A stretch of 64,000 nucleotides of DNA, taken from the NCBI GenBank assembly GCA_041918675.1, contig JAYRVF010000014.1, forward strand, positions 372,001-436,000. The letters run 5' to 3'. Shown in pieces: positions 52,162 to 60,731 of this stretch (its first letter is position 1; each line of letters begins with the position of its first letter). The DNA comes from SCUB01 sp041918675. GTDB lineage: Bacteria; Pseudomonadota; Alphaproteobacteria; Rhizobiales; Xanthobacteraceae. The position numbers were made by a program, and so were the translations under genes. The notes under the pieces are model-generated. The model did not search any database and was not told the DNA's origin. It saw only the letters and a program-made list of their open reading frames with translations.

Positions 52162-53052
52162 TCAGGTCGACAGCGCCGCGCGCAGAATGGCCTTGAAGCT
52201 TTCAACCGCCCGGATCGGATGGTTGGTGCGGCGGTAGGCGACGCCGGCCTCCGCCTCCCAGAATGTGCCCTCGTGAGAGATCTTGCGCAGCCCGTATTTC
52301 TTGGCGTCGGCGACCATGCGGTCGGGGAAATGCGCCAGGAAATCGCCCTCGCAGAGAATCTTGTACAGCCCCAGCGAGGTGGTCTCGACCGCGATGGTCG
52401 GCGGTTCAAGGCTGTTGGCAACGAAATAGGAGCCGATGCGACTGGTGCCGATCTGGTCGTCGGCCAGCACCAGCCAGGGATACTCCGAAAGATCCTTGGC
52501 CGTGACGACGCGGCGCTTGAACAGCGGATGCCCCTCGCGCGCGACGACATCGTGGCGGACCTTGATCAGCGGCTCCTTGACGATCTCGGACTGCGAGGGA
52601 AAGTCGAGCGTGGTGCAGATCATATCGACCTCGCCCGCGACCAGCGCCGGAACCAGCGTGGTGATGACCCCGCCGGTCAGCCGCACGCCGACCTTCGGAT
52701 ACTGACCGCAGAACTTGGCCACCACCGGCGCCAGAATCGTGGTGATCCACACCGGACCGGCGCCAATGCGCAGCTTGCCGGTCAGCCCCTGCTTGAAGGA
52801 CGCGATTTCGGCCAGCGCGTGGCTGTATTCCAGCTCCATCAGCTTGACGCGGCGCGCCAGGATTTCGCCCTGCCGCGTCAGCGCCACGCCGGTCGGCAAG
52901 CGCTCGAACAGGGGCACGCCGATGATGGCCTCGAGCTGCTTGATGCTGCGGGTCAGCGCGGGTTGGGTGATGTTGAGGGCATCGGCCGCCGCGGTGATAT
53001 TCAGCCGCTCGGCCGCGGCAAGAAACTGCACCAGCAGCCGCGAATGCATCAT
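52162..53052 (-). CDS. LysR-family transcriptional regulator
   Basis: A 296-residue LysR-type regulator. The helix-turn-helix contains AAADALNITQPALTRSIKQLE, followed by an effector-binding domain. It lies upstream of the cyclase-SDR-dehydrogenase-BKACE genes on the same strand, with 167 bases to the first of them, and probably regulates them. The effector is unknown. Confidence 0.92.
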   Translation of the reverse strand: MMHSRLLVQFLAAAERLNITAAADALNITQPALTRSIKQLEAIIGVPLFERLPTGVALTRQGEILARRVKLMELEYSHALAEIASFKQGLTGKLRIGAGPVWITTILAPVVAKFCGQYPKVGVRLTGGVITTLVPALVAGEVDMICTTLDFPSQSEIVKEPLIKVRHDVVAREGHPLFKRRVVTAKDLSEYPWLVLADDQIGTSRIGSYFVANSLEPPTIAVETTSLGLYKILCEGDFLAHFPDRMVADAKKYGLRKISHEGTFWEAEAGVAYRRTNHPIRAVESFKAILRAALST

Positions 53053-53158
53053 GGCCCATGTTCCCGGATGGATCGCACGCCGGACACGCGGAAACCACCA
53101 TAAGAATAACTTATGGCACGGGGCAACGGCCCGTCAAGCGCGTCCGGCCACGGCGTGC

Positions 53159-54784
53159 TCACGCACGAGGGATGGCCGGCTCGATGAACGGCCACGGACT
53201 GGCTTCCTCGCCGCGCTGGAGCGTGACCTCGATCAGATACGGCGCGCCGTGCGCGAACGCCTTTTCCAGCACCAGCTTCAATTCGGCCGGCGACGACACG
53301 CGCCGCGCTTCCACCCCGAAGGCTTCCGCAAGCTTGATGAAATCCGGATTGACCAGATCCGCGCCGATGACGTGTCCGTCGAATCGCTGCTGCTGGTCGC
53401 GTCGAACATTGGCGAAAGAGGCGTTGTTGAACACGATGACGACGAGACCGATGTTGTATTGCACGGCCGTCGCCAATTCCTGCACGGCGAACATGAAGCC
53501 GCCGTCGCCGCAGACCGACACCACGGCCTTGTCGGGCCGAGCGACCTTGGCGCCAAGCGCGGTGCCGAAGCCGCTGCCGAGCGTGCCCTGATAGCCCGAG
53601 GAGATGTAGCAGCGCGGGCGATAGACGGGAAAGCCGAACCACGACGCGAAGCCGACCTGCGACAGGTCGTCGACAAATATGCCGTCCTCCGGCAGCACGT
53701 CGCGGATCACCCGCAGATAATCAATCTGCGGCCGCACGCTCGCGATCTCCGTGGCCGTCCGCGCCCTGGCTTCGCGGATGAGATCGCGCCGGCGCGACGA
53801 CGCGACGCCGCGTTGACGCGCCGCGTCGATTAGCGCGCGGGTCGCGGCGGCGGATTCGGCGACGATGCCGACATCGCTCGGATAGCGGCGCATTTCCGCG
53901 GGATCGATGTCGACGCGGACGCTCTTGAGGCTCGCCGGCGTATGCTTCCAGCGCCAGCCGGCGATTTCCAGCCGCGTGCCGATGGCGATGACGAGGTCCG
54001 TCGTCGGCCACAGATGAAAGCCGGAGGCGATGTTGAGAGAAAGATCGTTGGCCTCGCTCACCACGCCGCGGCCGTTACGCAGCGCCACCACCGGCGCTTC
54101 CAGCATCTCGGCGAGTTCCAGCACCTCGGCGCCGGCGTCGACCGCGCCGCCGCCGACCATGATCATCGGCGCGCGCGCTTCCGCGATCAGGCGCGCGGCC
54201 TGATCGATCCGATCGAAGTCGAGCGCCGGCGGCGGGAGAAGCGGCAGCGGGTCGACCGGCTCGACCTCGACCTTCTCGGTGAACTGCTCCCAGAACATCT
54301 CCAGCGCGGCCGGACCCCGCCGGCCCGACAGCATTTGCTGAAACGCCTGTGCGACAAGGCTCGGCGCCGCCGCGGCATGGTCGATGCGCTCGGCCCACTT
54401 CGCCAACTGGCGCATGGTGGCGAGCTGATCGCGCATCTCGTGCAGATGGCCGCGCCCGCGCCCGAAGAAGGCGCTCGGCACCTGCCCCGTCAGGCACAGC
54501 ACCGGGGCGTTGCAGCCATGGGCGGTCAGCAGCGCCGCCGCCGTGTTCAGCATGCCCGGTCCCGGCACCACCGCGTACACGCCGGGACGGCCGCTGGCGC
54601 GGGCATAGCCGAGCGCCATGTAGGCGCAGCCCTGCTCGTGACGCGCCCCGATCACCCGCACGCGCCGCTCGTGCAGCGCGTCGAACAAACCGTAAATCTG
54701 CGCGCCGGGCAACCCGAACACAACATCGACCTCGTGCCGCATCAATTCGGCGACGATGGCCTGGCCGCCGGTCATCCGTGACAT
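53159..54784 (-). CDS. ThDP-dependent enzyme, acetolactate synthase large-subunit-like
   Basis: A 541-residue ThDP enzyme. The activating Glu lies in RVIGARHEQGCAYMALGYA, and the ThDP/Mg motif runs from CGDGGFMF to FNNASFANV. The layout is that of IlvB-like proteins (thiamine-pyrophosphate-requiring enzymes), but no small regulatory subunit gene is nearby, so a catabolic lyase, hydrolase or decarboxylase role is more likely than branched-chain amino acid synthesis. ATG 54784 has AGGAG 11 bases upstream. It is the first gene of this strand's set and may act on a cyclic dione or 2-oxo acid with the neighbouring cyclases. Confidence 0.86.
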   Translation of the reverse strand: MSRMTGGQAIVAELMRHEVDVVFGLPGAQIYGLFDALHERRVRVIGARHEQGCAYMALGYARASGRPGVYAVVPGPGMLNTAAALLTAHGCNAPVLCLTGQVPSAFFGRGRGHLHEMRDQLATMRQLAKWAERIDHAAAAPSLVAQAFQQMLSGRRGPAALEMFWEQFTEKVEVEPVDPLPLLPPPALDFDRIDQAARLIAEARAPMIMVGGGAVDAGAEVLELAEMLEAPVVALRNGRGVVSEANDLSLNIASGFHLWPTTDLVIAIGTRLEIAGWRWKHTPASLKSVRVDIDPAEMRRYPSDVGIVAESAAATRALIDAARQRGVASSRRRDLIREARARTATEIASVRPQIDYLRVIRDVLPEDGIFVDDLSQVGFASWFGFPVYRPRCYISSGYQGTLGSGFGTALGAKVARPDKAVVSVCGDGGFMFAVQELATAVQYNIGLVVIVFNNASFANVRRDQQQRFDGHVIGADLVNPDFIKLAEAFGVEARRVSSPAELKLVLEKAFAHGAPYLIEVTLQRGEEASPWPFIEPAIPRA

Positions 54785-55066
54785 TTGCTGTGCCGCTCCT
54801 GATCGAATGGAAGACGCTTTCGGAGCGCCCGCGCCAATTGTACCCGGCGATGGAAGCATGGAGAAGCTTACGTACCCACAGGCATCCCGCCCCAATGAGT
54901 TCAGCGGCGATCGCCATAAACGACGGTTATTCGTGGACACGCGGCGAGGTGGTCCGAGCTCAATTGCGATCCGACATCTTGTCGAGTCGCGGCCTCATAT
55001 TTGCCTGTCTGGGCGGTCGGCGCAACCGCGGCGGGCGCGGAGAGGGCGGAAAGGGCGAGAGCATCG
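54785..55066. other. Intergenic region before the IS remnant
   Basis: About 280 bases upstream of the ThDP-enzyme gene, which must contain its promoter. No gene is seen. The boundary of the transposon remnant falls near 55067, where transposase-like sequence begins abruptly. Confidence 0.4.
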
Positions 55067-55444
55067 CACCGGCCGCGTCTGCTGTCGGACAACGGCTCAT
55101 CTTACATCGCCGGCGATCTCGCTGACTGGCTTGCGGAGAAGGACATGAAGCACGTTCGCGGCGCGCCATGCCATCCGCAGGCGCAAGGCAAGATCGAACG
55201 CTGGCACCAGACGCCCAAGAACCGCATCCTCTTGGAAAACTATTTCCTGCAGGGCGATCTTGAAGCGGCGATCGGCGACTTTGTCGGTCATTACAATTAT
55301 CGGCGCTACCATGAGAGCCTGAAAAACCTCACGCCGGCCGACGTCTACTTCGGGCGCGGGCAGACCATCTAGCTGGACCGGGAGAAAATCAAAAGGAGGA
55401 CCTTCGAACGACGGCGCTTGCAGCACGCCAGATCCGTTGCTTAA
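55067..55444 (+). pseudogene. IS3-family transposase OrfB, 5'-truncated and with an internal stop
   Basis: The C-terminal catalytic part of an IS3-type DDE transposase. HRPRLLSDNGSSYIAGDL contains the second Asp and GKIERWHQT the Glu, 35 residues apart as in DD(35)E enzymes. RRYHESLKNLTPADVYFGRGQ is the typical end region. The N-terminal half and OrfA are missing, so the first Asp is lost. A TAG at 55370-55372 interrupts the frame, which then continues LDREKIKRRTFERRRLQHARS to TAA at 55442-55444. The element is dead. Confidence 0.9.
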
Positions 55445-55518
55445 ACTCAAACCAATGATGCGCCAGAGCATCCGTTAGCTCAAACGCTCAACCGTCCCAG
55501 GTTATTCGACGACGGACA

Positions 55519-55725
55519 GGATACGGCGATCTTGCGCCGGTCACGACCGAAGGCAAGCCGCTCACAATTATCTACATCCTCGTTGGCATCGGATTGTTCG
55601 TCGCCGTCGCGCGCGATCTGGCGACGGGTCTGGCAACGTCGCGCAGCAACAAGGTCGCCGCGAGACAAAGCGAACGCGCGGAAAGACGACGGGATGACAA
55701 GCAGAAAAATCTAGAGGATCGATAA
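55519..55725 (+). pseudogene. Potassium-channel pore fragment (C-terminal half)
   Basis: A 68-residue open frame without a start codon: GYGDLAPVTTEGKPLTIIYI, then LVGIGLFVAVARDLATG, and a basic tail to TAA at 55723-55725. GYGD is the K+ selectivity filter, followed by the outer-pore turn and inner (TM2) helix of two-TM ion channels. The frame begins exactly after GACGACGGACA, which looks like the terminal repeat of the adjacent IS3-type element. The first half of the channel was therefore probably lost when the element inserted in the filter codons and later decayed. Confidence 0.75.
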
Positions 55726-55764
55726 CAAGACGCGGAGGACCGTCACAGGAAATGCCTGGCGTAG

Positions 55765-55981
55765 GGGCTCGCCGCTGCGGCAGTGATGTTCGGCGCTCCG
55801 GCATTTGCCCAGCAATACGAACTCGTCATCGATGGCGGCCGGGGTCATGGATCCGGAGATCATCATGCATGACGCTGTCGCCAATGTCGGCATCAAGGAC
55901 GGGTTGCATCTATGCGCCAGTTTGGATTCGCGGCAAGCGTCACGCAGAAAGGTCATACTTGCAACAGGTGAGGTTTGTTGA
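55765..55981 (+). pseudogene. Frameshifted N-terminal fragment of an exported amidohydrolase
   Basis: Frame one encodes a signal-peptide end (LAAAAVMFGAPAFAQ) and then QYELVIDGGR. An extra G near 55843 shifts the frame, which continues VMDPEIIMHDAVANVGIKDG before degenerating and stopping at 55979-55981. YxLVIxGGRVMDPE...DAVANVGIKDG is the start of D-aminoacylase/dihydroorotase-like amidohydrolases. A stop at 55762-55764 cuts off any start. The rest of the enzyme is absent. Confidence 0.72.
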
Positions 55982-56353
55982 TGGCGCATCCTCCGGATGA
56001 GCAAGTTGCAAGAAACTGTGCCTCGGGTCTCTGGGAGCCAAGTCTCGTCGGCTTTTCATAGTGTTGTTGCGAATAGGTTCGGCGCACCGATATCAAGATC
56101 GACTTCTGCAATTGGCCCCAATTCGGACCCGCAGACGTGGCCAGCGAATGTCCGATTGTCGAGCAGAACCGAACGTCGTACCGGACGACTTTCTGTTGTC
56201 AGAGAAATCTACAAGAAAGCCGTCTCACACGGCCAAATACCTGGTCGCGATCTGCGCGAATTCGTCCGCGTTCGACGACGTTCGTTACAGAATGTCTGTG
56301 GGGAAAACAACCAGCAACGCCGCGCGCAGTTCGATAGGTAGTTGATCTTGCTG
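55982..56353. other. Degenerate region downstream of the tRNA
   Basis: About 370 bases, less GC-rich than the rest, between the amidohydrolase fragment and the 3' end of the tRNA. Open frames here have no ribosome binding site and no resemblance I recognise. It is probably old inserted DNA. Confidence 0.45.
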
Positions 56354-56429
56354 TGGTGGGCCCGGGAGGACTCGAACCTCCAACCAGACCGTTATGAGCG
56401 GCCGGCTCTAACCATTGAGCTACGGGCCC
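56354..56429 (-). tRNA. tRNA with CAT anticodon, probably tRNA-Ile2 (lysidine type)
   Basis: A 76-base cloverleaf with encoded CCA. The acceptor GGGCCCG pairs with CGGGCCC, the D stem is GCTC/GAGC, the anticodon loop CTCATAA has anticodon CAT, the variable loop is TGGTT, and the T arm is GGAGG-TTCGAGT-CCTCC. The fully paired acceptor end excludes initiator tRNA-Met. The TAGCTCAATGGTTAGAGC arm and the overall pattern resemble tRNA-Ile2(CAU), whose C34 is changed to lysidine by TilS, but an elongator tRNA-Met cannot be fully excluded. It lies 24 bases after panD, on the same strand. Confidence 0.95.
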
Positions 56430-56453
56430 GACGCGGCAAAGACGCGCGGCGTC

Positions 56454-56828
56454 TCATCCGGTCGGCAGCGACTTGACCACCGTGAGCGGGTGGTTTCCCT
56501 CGTCCACGATCACGACATGCGGCTTGAACGCGGTCGCCGCCTTCGCCTCCATCTGCGCATAGGCCACGATGATGACCTTGTCGCCGACCATGGCGAGCCG
56601 CGCGGCCGCGCCATTGAGCCCGATCGTGCCGGAGCCGACCGGCGCCTCGATCACGTAGGTCGCGAACCGCGCGCCGGTGTCGATATTGTAGATCTCGACC
56701 CGTTCGTTGACGAAGAACCCGGCCGCGTCGATCAATTGACGGTCGATCGAGATCGAACCCTCATAATGAAGGTCGGCCTCGGTGACGCGGGCACGGTGGA
56801 TCTTGCCTTTCATCAGGGTGACGAGCAT
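56454..56828 (-). CDS. panD: Aspartate 1-decarboxylase proenzyme (PanD)
   Basis: A 124-residue pyruvoyl enzyme that makes beta-alanine for pantothenate and CoA. The self-cleavage site is Gly24-Ser25 in HYEGSISID; Ser25 becomes the pyruvoyl group. KIHRARVTEADLHYEGS and GARFATYVIEAPVGSGTIGLNGAAAR are family signatures. The C-terminal tail is normal length. The tRNA gene follows after 24 bases, so they may share a transcript. Confidence 0.96.
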   Translation of the reverse strand: MLVTLMKGKIHRARVTEADLHYEGSISIDRQLIDAAGFFVNERVEIYNIDTGARFATYVIEAPVGSGTIGLNGAAARLAMVGDKVIIVAYAQMEAKAATAFKPHVVIVDEGNHPLTVVKSLPTG

Positions 56829-57011
56829 GGGGACCGCATTCCTTTGAGCGTTCGCATCAACCCGTTAGGACGCGCCGTCCCGGGGGTCAAGGGGCGGCCG
56901 GGCGCCAAAATCCCGGGCCTGCCGGACCGCCAATGCCCTTGCCGGCGGACCGCGACGGGAGCAAGCTTTCTTTAGCCGGTCGAATTGGGAATTCGACATG
57001 GGAATAGCAAG

Positions 57012-57386
57012 ATGACGCTGGATTTTTTGAAATTCGGTTACCGAGCCTCGGCGGCGGGGGCATTCCTTGCCACGGTCCTTGCCACGGTTCTCGCCACGGT
57101 CGCGCCGGCATGGGCCGACGCCATCGACGGCGACTGGTGCGGCGCCGGCCAGCATATGACGATCAAGGGCTCGAGCATCGTCACGCCCGGCGGCAATAGC
57201 ATCGAGGGTCATTATTCGCGCCATTTCTTCTCCTACGAAGTTCCCGCCGGCGAACCGGGCGCCGGCGAGACGGTCGACATCGTGCTGCGCGGGGAATACC
57301 TCGCCCAGTCGCGACAGGGGCCGAAGGGCAGCCTGTCGGACGGTCCGGTCAAGGACTGGCGGCGCTGCCAGGCCGGCGTGAGCTAG
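57012..57386 (+). CDS. Small exported protein of unknown function with LATV repeats in its signal peptide
   Basis: A 124-residue protein. A signal peptide (about 1-33) contains three LATV units in its hydrophobic core (FLATVLATVLATVAPAWA) and ends at an AxA site. The mature part starts DAIDGDWCGAGQHMTIKGSS, then has YSRHFFSYEVPAGEPG and ends WRRCQAGVS, with two cysteines that may form a disulfide. ATG 57012 has GGAAT upstream. The mature part resembles small exported alphaproteobacterial proteins of unknown role. Confidence 0.75.
   Translation: MTLDFLKFGYRASAAGAFLATVLATVLATVAPAWADAIDGDWCGAGQHMTIKGSSIVTPGGNSIEGHYSRHFFSYEVPAGEPGAGETVDIVLRGEYLAQSRQGPKGSLSDGPVKDWRRCQAGVS
57066..57101 (+). repeat. 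Three tandem 12-bp repeats coding for LATV
   Basis: CTTGCCACGGTC, CTTGCCACGGTT and CTCGCCACGGTC follow one another in the coding frame, lengthening the hydrophobic core of the signal peptide by exact four-residue steps. This is a likely slippage site. Confidence 0.95.
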
Positions 57387-57565
57387 CGCCGATCCCGCGC
57401 GCGGGCGCCAAATTCGCGACAGGGATCGGCTCGGGCTTCTTGATCTGGAGCATTGCCCGGCGAGGAGAATTCGTCTCTCCAGGAAATGTGCCGAGCACGG
57501 CCTTGAACGCTGCGGGGACTCGGACAATGCGCGGCGACGCGCCGGACTGACGGAGAGACGGCGAC

Positions 57566-57874
57566 ATGCTCGACGATCACGACACGGTCGATCCGCCCTA
57601 TGAGCGGCGCGACCCCGACCTGCGCAATCTCTTCAGCGAGATGCGCGCCTCGCCGCTGATCCGCATGCTCGCCGTCAACCTCGCCGGCGGCATTCTGCTC
57701 GCGACGATCGCCGTCGGCGGCCTGCTCGTGCTCAATCCCAGCGGCATTCGCGGATTGCTGATCGCCGACGGTTCGTCATGGCTAACCGTCTCGCTTCTGC
57801 TGTTCGGCTTCATCGTCACCTTCGGCAGCATCGTCATGGGCACGGCCGTGATGATGATGGGCAAGGACGGATAG
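57566..57874 (+). CDS. Small two-TM membrane protein of unknown function
   Basis: A 102-residue protein: an acidic N-terminus (MLDDHDTVDPPYERRDPDLR) and two membrane helices (about 34-55 and 73-96) ending VMMMGKDG. GGAGAGACGG precedes the ATG. It resembles small hypothetical inner-membrane proteins of rhizobia. No partner is evident; it lies 179 bases after the exported-protein gene. Confidence 0.7.
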   Translation: MLDDHDTVDPPYERRDPDLRNLFSEMRASPLIRMLAVNLAGGILLATIAVGGLLVLNPSGIRGLLIADGSSWLTVSLLLFGFIVTFGSIVMGTAVMMMGKDG

Positions 57875-58054
57875 CGGGAGTGGGAAGCGCCGCGGGCGGC
57901 GACACTCCCCATCGCGCTCATCGGCAACGGGTGATCATGGCGAGCGTCGGTTTCTCGTCTTCGCTGTGAAAGGAGCCCACGCCCCAACTCTCCCTCGCGC
58001 GCGTGAGAGAGAGAAGGAAGGCCGGGCTTGTCTCTCGATCGAATTTCTCGTCAT

Positions 58055-58132
58055 GGCCGGACTTGATCCGGCCGTCTCGATGAGGAGCGCCTTGGGCCGC
58101 TGAATCGGGATGCGCGGGTCAAGCCCGCGCAT
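58055..58132. repeat. Intergenic palindromic repeat pair
   Basis: Two inverted repeats lie in the gap before prpE. GGCCGGA-CTTGA-TCCGGCC spans 58055-58073 and ATGCGCGGG-TCAAG-CCCGCGCAT spans 58110-58132. The CGTCATGGCCGGACTTGATC / GGGTCAAGCCCGCGCATGAC style is typical of interspersed palindromic repeats found in many copies in Bradyrhizobiaceae genomes, from memory. They lie beyond the stop codons of two convergent genes and may act as bidirectional mRNA ends. Confidence 0.75.
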
Positions 58133-58164
58133 GACGAGAATGGGACCCGGCGTGACGAAGCCCG

Positions 58165-60072
58165 TCACCCCACGCCGTGCTTCTTCAAGGCGCCGCCGAT
58201 CTCCTCGAGGATCGCGGGATCGTCGATGGTCGCCGGCATGGTCCACTGGTCGCCGTCGGCGATCTTCTTCATCGTGCCGCGCAAAATCTTGCCCGAGCGC
58301 GTCTTCGGCAGGCGCGCGACCGTGATCGCGATCTTGAAGGCGGCGACCGGTCCGATCTTGTCGCGCACCAGCCCGATCAGGTCCTTCTCGATCTCGTTCG
58401 GCGGACGCGTCACGCCCGACTTCAGCACCACGAAGCCGCACGGCACCTCGCCCTTCATCGAATCCTTGATGCCGATGACGGCGCATTCGGCGACGTCCGG
58501 GTGCGAGGCGAGCACTTCCTCCATGCCGCCGGTCGAGAGCCGGTGGCCGGCGACATTGATGATGTCGTCGGTGCGGCCCATGATGAAGAGGTAGCCGTCC
58601 TCGTCCTTGAAACCGGCGTCGGCCGTTTTGTAATAGCCGGGGAATTCGGTGAGGTAGCTTTCGCGGCAGCGGTCGTCGTGCTGCCACAGCGTCGGCAGGC
58701 AGCCGGGCGGCAACGGCAGCTTGACCACGATCGAGCCCATCTTGTTGGCCGGCACCTCGTGGTTCGCCTCGTCGACGATGCGCACGTCGTAACCCGGCAT
58801 CGGCACGGTCGGCGAGCCGTGCTTGACCGGCAACGCGCCGAGGCCAAGCGGATTGCCCGCGATCGCCCAGCCGGTCTCGGTCTGCCACCAGTGGTCGATG
58901 ACCGGCGTTTTCAGGATCTGCTCGGCCCATTTCACGGTGTCGGGATCGGCGCGCTCGCCGGCGAGGAACAGCGCGCGGAATTTCGACAGGTCATACTGGC
59001 CGAGCAGCTTCGCCTGCGGGTCCTCCTTGCGGATGGCGCGGAAGGCCGTCGGCGCGGTGAACAGCGTGACGCAGCCATATTCGGCGATCACGCGCCAGAA
59101 CGCGCCGGCGTCCGGCGTGCCCACCGGCTTGCCCTCGTAGAGGATCGTGGTCGCGCCGTGGAGCAGCGGCCCGTAGACGATATAGCTGTGGCCGACCACC
59201 CAGCCGACATCGGACGCCGCCCAGAACACCTCGCCCGGGTCGACGCCGTAGAGATTCTTCATCGACCATTTCAGCGCGACCATGTGGCCGCCATTGTCGC
59301 GCACCACGCCCTTCGGCTTGCCGGTCGAGCCCGAGGTGTAGAGGATGTAGAGCGGATCGGTGGCCGCGACCGGCACGCAATCGGCGACCTTGCCGGCCTT
59401 GATCGCGTCGGCGCGCAGCGTCGTCCAATCGAAATCGCGGCCGGCCGTCATCGCGGCTTCCGCCTGCGGCCGTTGCAGCACGAGGCAGGCCTTGGGCTTG
59501 GCGACCGACAATTCGATCGCCTCGTCGAGCAGCGGCTTGTACTTGACCACGCGGCCGGGCTCGATGCCGCAGCTCGCCGACAGGATGAGCTTGGGCTGGG
59601 CGTCGTCGATGCGGGTGGCGAGCTCCTTGGCCGCGAAGCCGCCGAACACCACCGAGTGAATGGCGCCGAGCCGCGCGCAGGCGAGCATCGCGAACACCGC
59701 TTCGGGCACCAGCGGCATGTAGATCACCACGCGGTCGCCCTTGACGACGCCGAAATCGGCGAGCACCGCGGCGAGCGTCGACACCTCCTTCAGCATCTCG
59801 GCGTAGCTGAACTTCGCCTTCATGCCGGCGACGGGGGAATCGTAGATCAGCGCCGTCTGCGCCGCGCGCCCGCGCGCCACGTGGCGGTCGATGGCGTTGA
59901 AGCAGGTGTTGCAGGAGGCCCCGACAAACCAACGCCCATAAACGCCATCCTTGGGGTCGAACACCGCCTTGGCCGGCGCGTACCAGTCGATCTCCTTGGC
60001 GGCCTCCGCCCAGAAGGCGAGCGGGTCGCGCTGCCAGGCGCCATAGACCTCGTGATAGCGGCTCTTGCTCAT
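58165..60072 (-). CDS. prpE: Propionyl-CoA synthetase (PrpE-type)
   Basis: A 635-residue acyl-CoA synthetase of the ANL superfamily, acetyl/propionyl type. The order of motifs is the P-loop YTSGSTGKPKG, the A5 motif WWQTETGWAI, GRTDDIINVAGHRLSTGGMEE, and the C-terminal lysine site TRSGKILRG. SRYHEVYGAWQRDPLAFWAE is the N-terminal extension expected for PrpE. It activates propionate (or another short acid) to its CoA ester. The gene stands alone on the minus strand. Confidence 0.92.
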   Translation of the reverse strand: MSKSRYHEVYGAWQRDPLAFWAEAAKEIDWYAPAKAVFDPKDGVYGRWFVGASCNTCFNAIDRHVARGRAAQTALIYDSPVAGMKAKFSYAEMLKEVSTLAAVLADFGVVKGDRVVIYMPLVPEAVFAMLACARLGAIHSVVFGGFAAKELATRIDDAQPKLILSASCGIEPGRVVKYKPLLDEAIELSVAKPKACLVLQRPQAEAAMTAGRDFDWTTLRADAIKAGKVADCVPVAATDPLYILYTSGSTGKPKGVVRDNGGHMVALKWSMKNLYGVDPGEVFWAASDVGWVVGHSYIVYGPLLHGATTILYEGKPVGTPDAGAFWRVIAEYGCVTLFTAPTAFRAIRKEDPQAKLLGQYDLSKFRALFLAGERADPDTVKWAEQILKTPVIDHWWQTETGWAIAGNPLGLGALPVKHGSPTVPMPGYDVRIVDEANHEVPANKMGSIVVKLPLPPGCLPTLWQHDDRCRESYLTEFPGYYKTADAGFKDEDGYLFIMGRTDDIINVAGHRLSTGGMEEVLASHPDVAECAVIGIKDSMKGEVPCGFVVLKSGVTRPPNEIEKDLIGLVRDKIGPVAAFKIAITVARLPKTRSGKILRGTMKKIADGDQWTMPATIDDPAILEEIGGALKKHGVG

Positions 60073-60382
60073 GACGTTCCCCCGAGCGTTTCTCGTTGAA
60101 AGATCGCCATTTTGGTCGGAACGCGGAGCAATTCAAGCCGTCGCCCCTCGGCAATTCGGCTAGACTGCGCGACCCATGGCGCGGCGCACGCGGCGAGCCG
60201 GGCGCGCGGCCCGGCCGGGCCGCCGCCTCGCAGGCCGAGGGACGGCGCGAGGCCGCGGCGCGCCACGGCCTAGGGTGCTGGGAATGAGGGAAGATTTGGA
60301 TGAACCGGGGAGCGAATTCGCGCGACTGACCGAGGATGGTCGCGTCCGAAACGGCTGAACGAGACCCAGGGCGGAGGACACC
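60073..60382. other. Divergent intergenic region
   Basis: About 310 bases between prpE and the small exported-protein gene. A very GC-rich patch (60170-60270) is noted. No gene is seen; both promoters should lie here but are not clear. Confidence 0.4.
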
Positions 60383-60622
60383 ATGAGGCTGAAGCGCCGC
60401 GCGTGCCTGATCGTCGCAGCCATGCTGGGCTGCTGCGTCGCACTTGCTTGCGACGACGCCCGAGCCGTGTCCAACACCATCAGTCTAAGCAGCGTCACCG
60501 CGCGCGCCATCCAAATGCCGTCGCCCCATTTCGAGCCGCTGCTGCGCGGCCAGGCTCCTCAACCGGCCGCCGATCAGCAGCGAAAAAAACGCCCGCGCCA
60601 CCGGATCAAGGCGCCGCGATAG
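60383..60622 (+). CDS. Small exported protein of unknown function
   Basis: A 79-residue protein with a signal peptide (MRLKRRACLIVAAMLGCCVA and on to DARA), then a short polar region and a strongly basic end (RKKRPRHRIKAPR). GGAGGACACC just before the ATG is one of the best ribosome binding sites in the window, which supports the gene despite its size. It lies 109 bases upstream of matB. Function unknown. Confidence 0.65.
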   Translation: MRLKRRACLIVAAMLGCCVALACDDARAVSNTISLSSVTARAIQMPSPHFEPLLRGQAPQPAADQQRKKRPRHRIKAPR

Positions 60623-60731
60623 GCCGTGGCGCTCTGCGGGCGCCACCCGTCCGCCCGCGCTTGCCGGCCGGCCCCGGCGCGGCGTAACCTTCGCGCTTCC
60701 CGCGAGCGTGACACGGCCCCCGAAGATTTCC

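Noticed and set aside
53159..54784. Biosynthetic acetolactate synthase (ilvB)
   Set aside because: No ilvN-like small subunit or ilvC lies nearby, and the gene sits in a catabolic set; only the fold and ThDP motif are shared.
55997..56341. A 114-codon frame between the amidohydrolase fragment and the tRNA
   Set aside because: No ribosome binding site, no recognisable motif, and it lies in a degenerate region.
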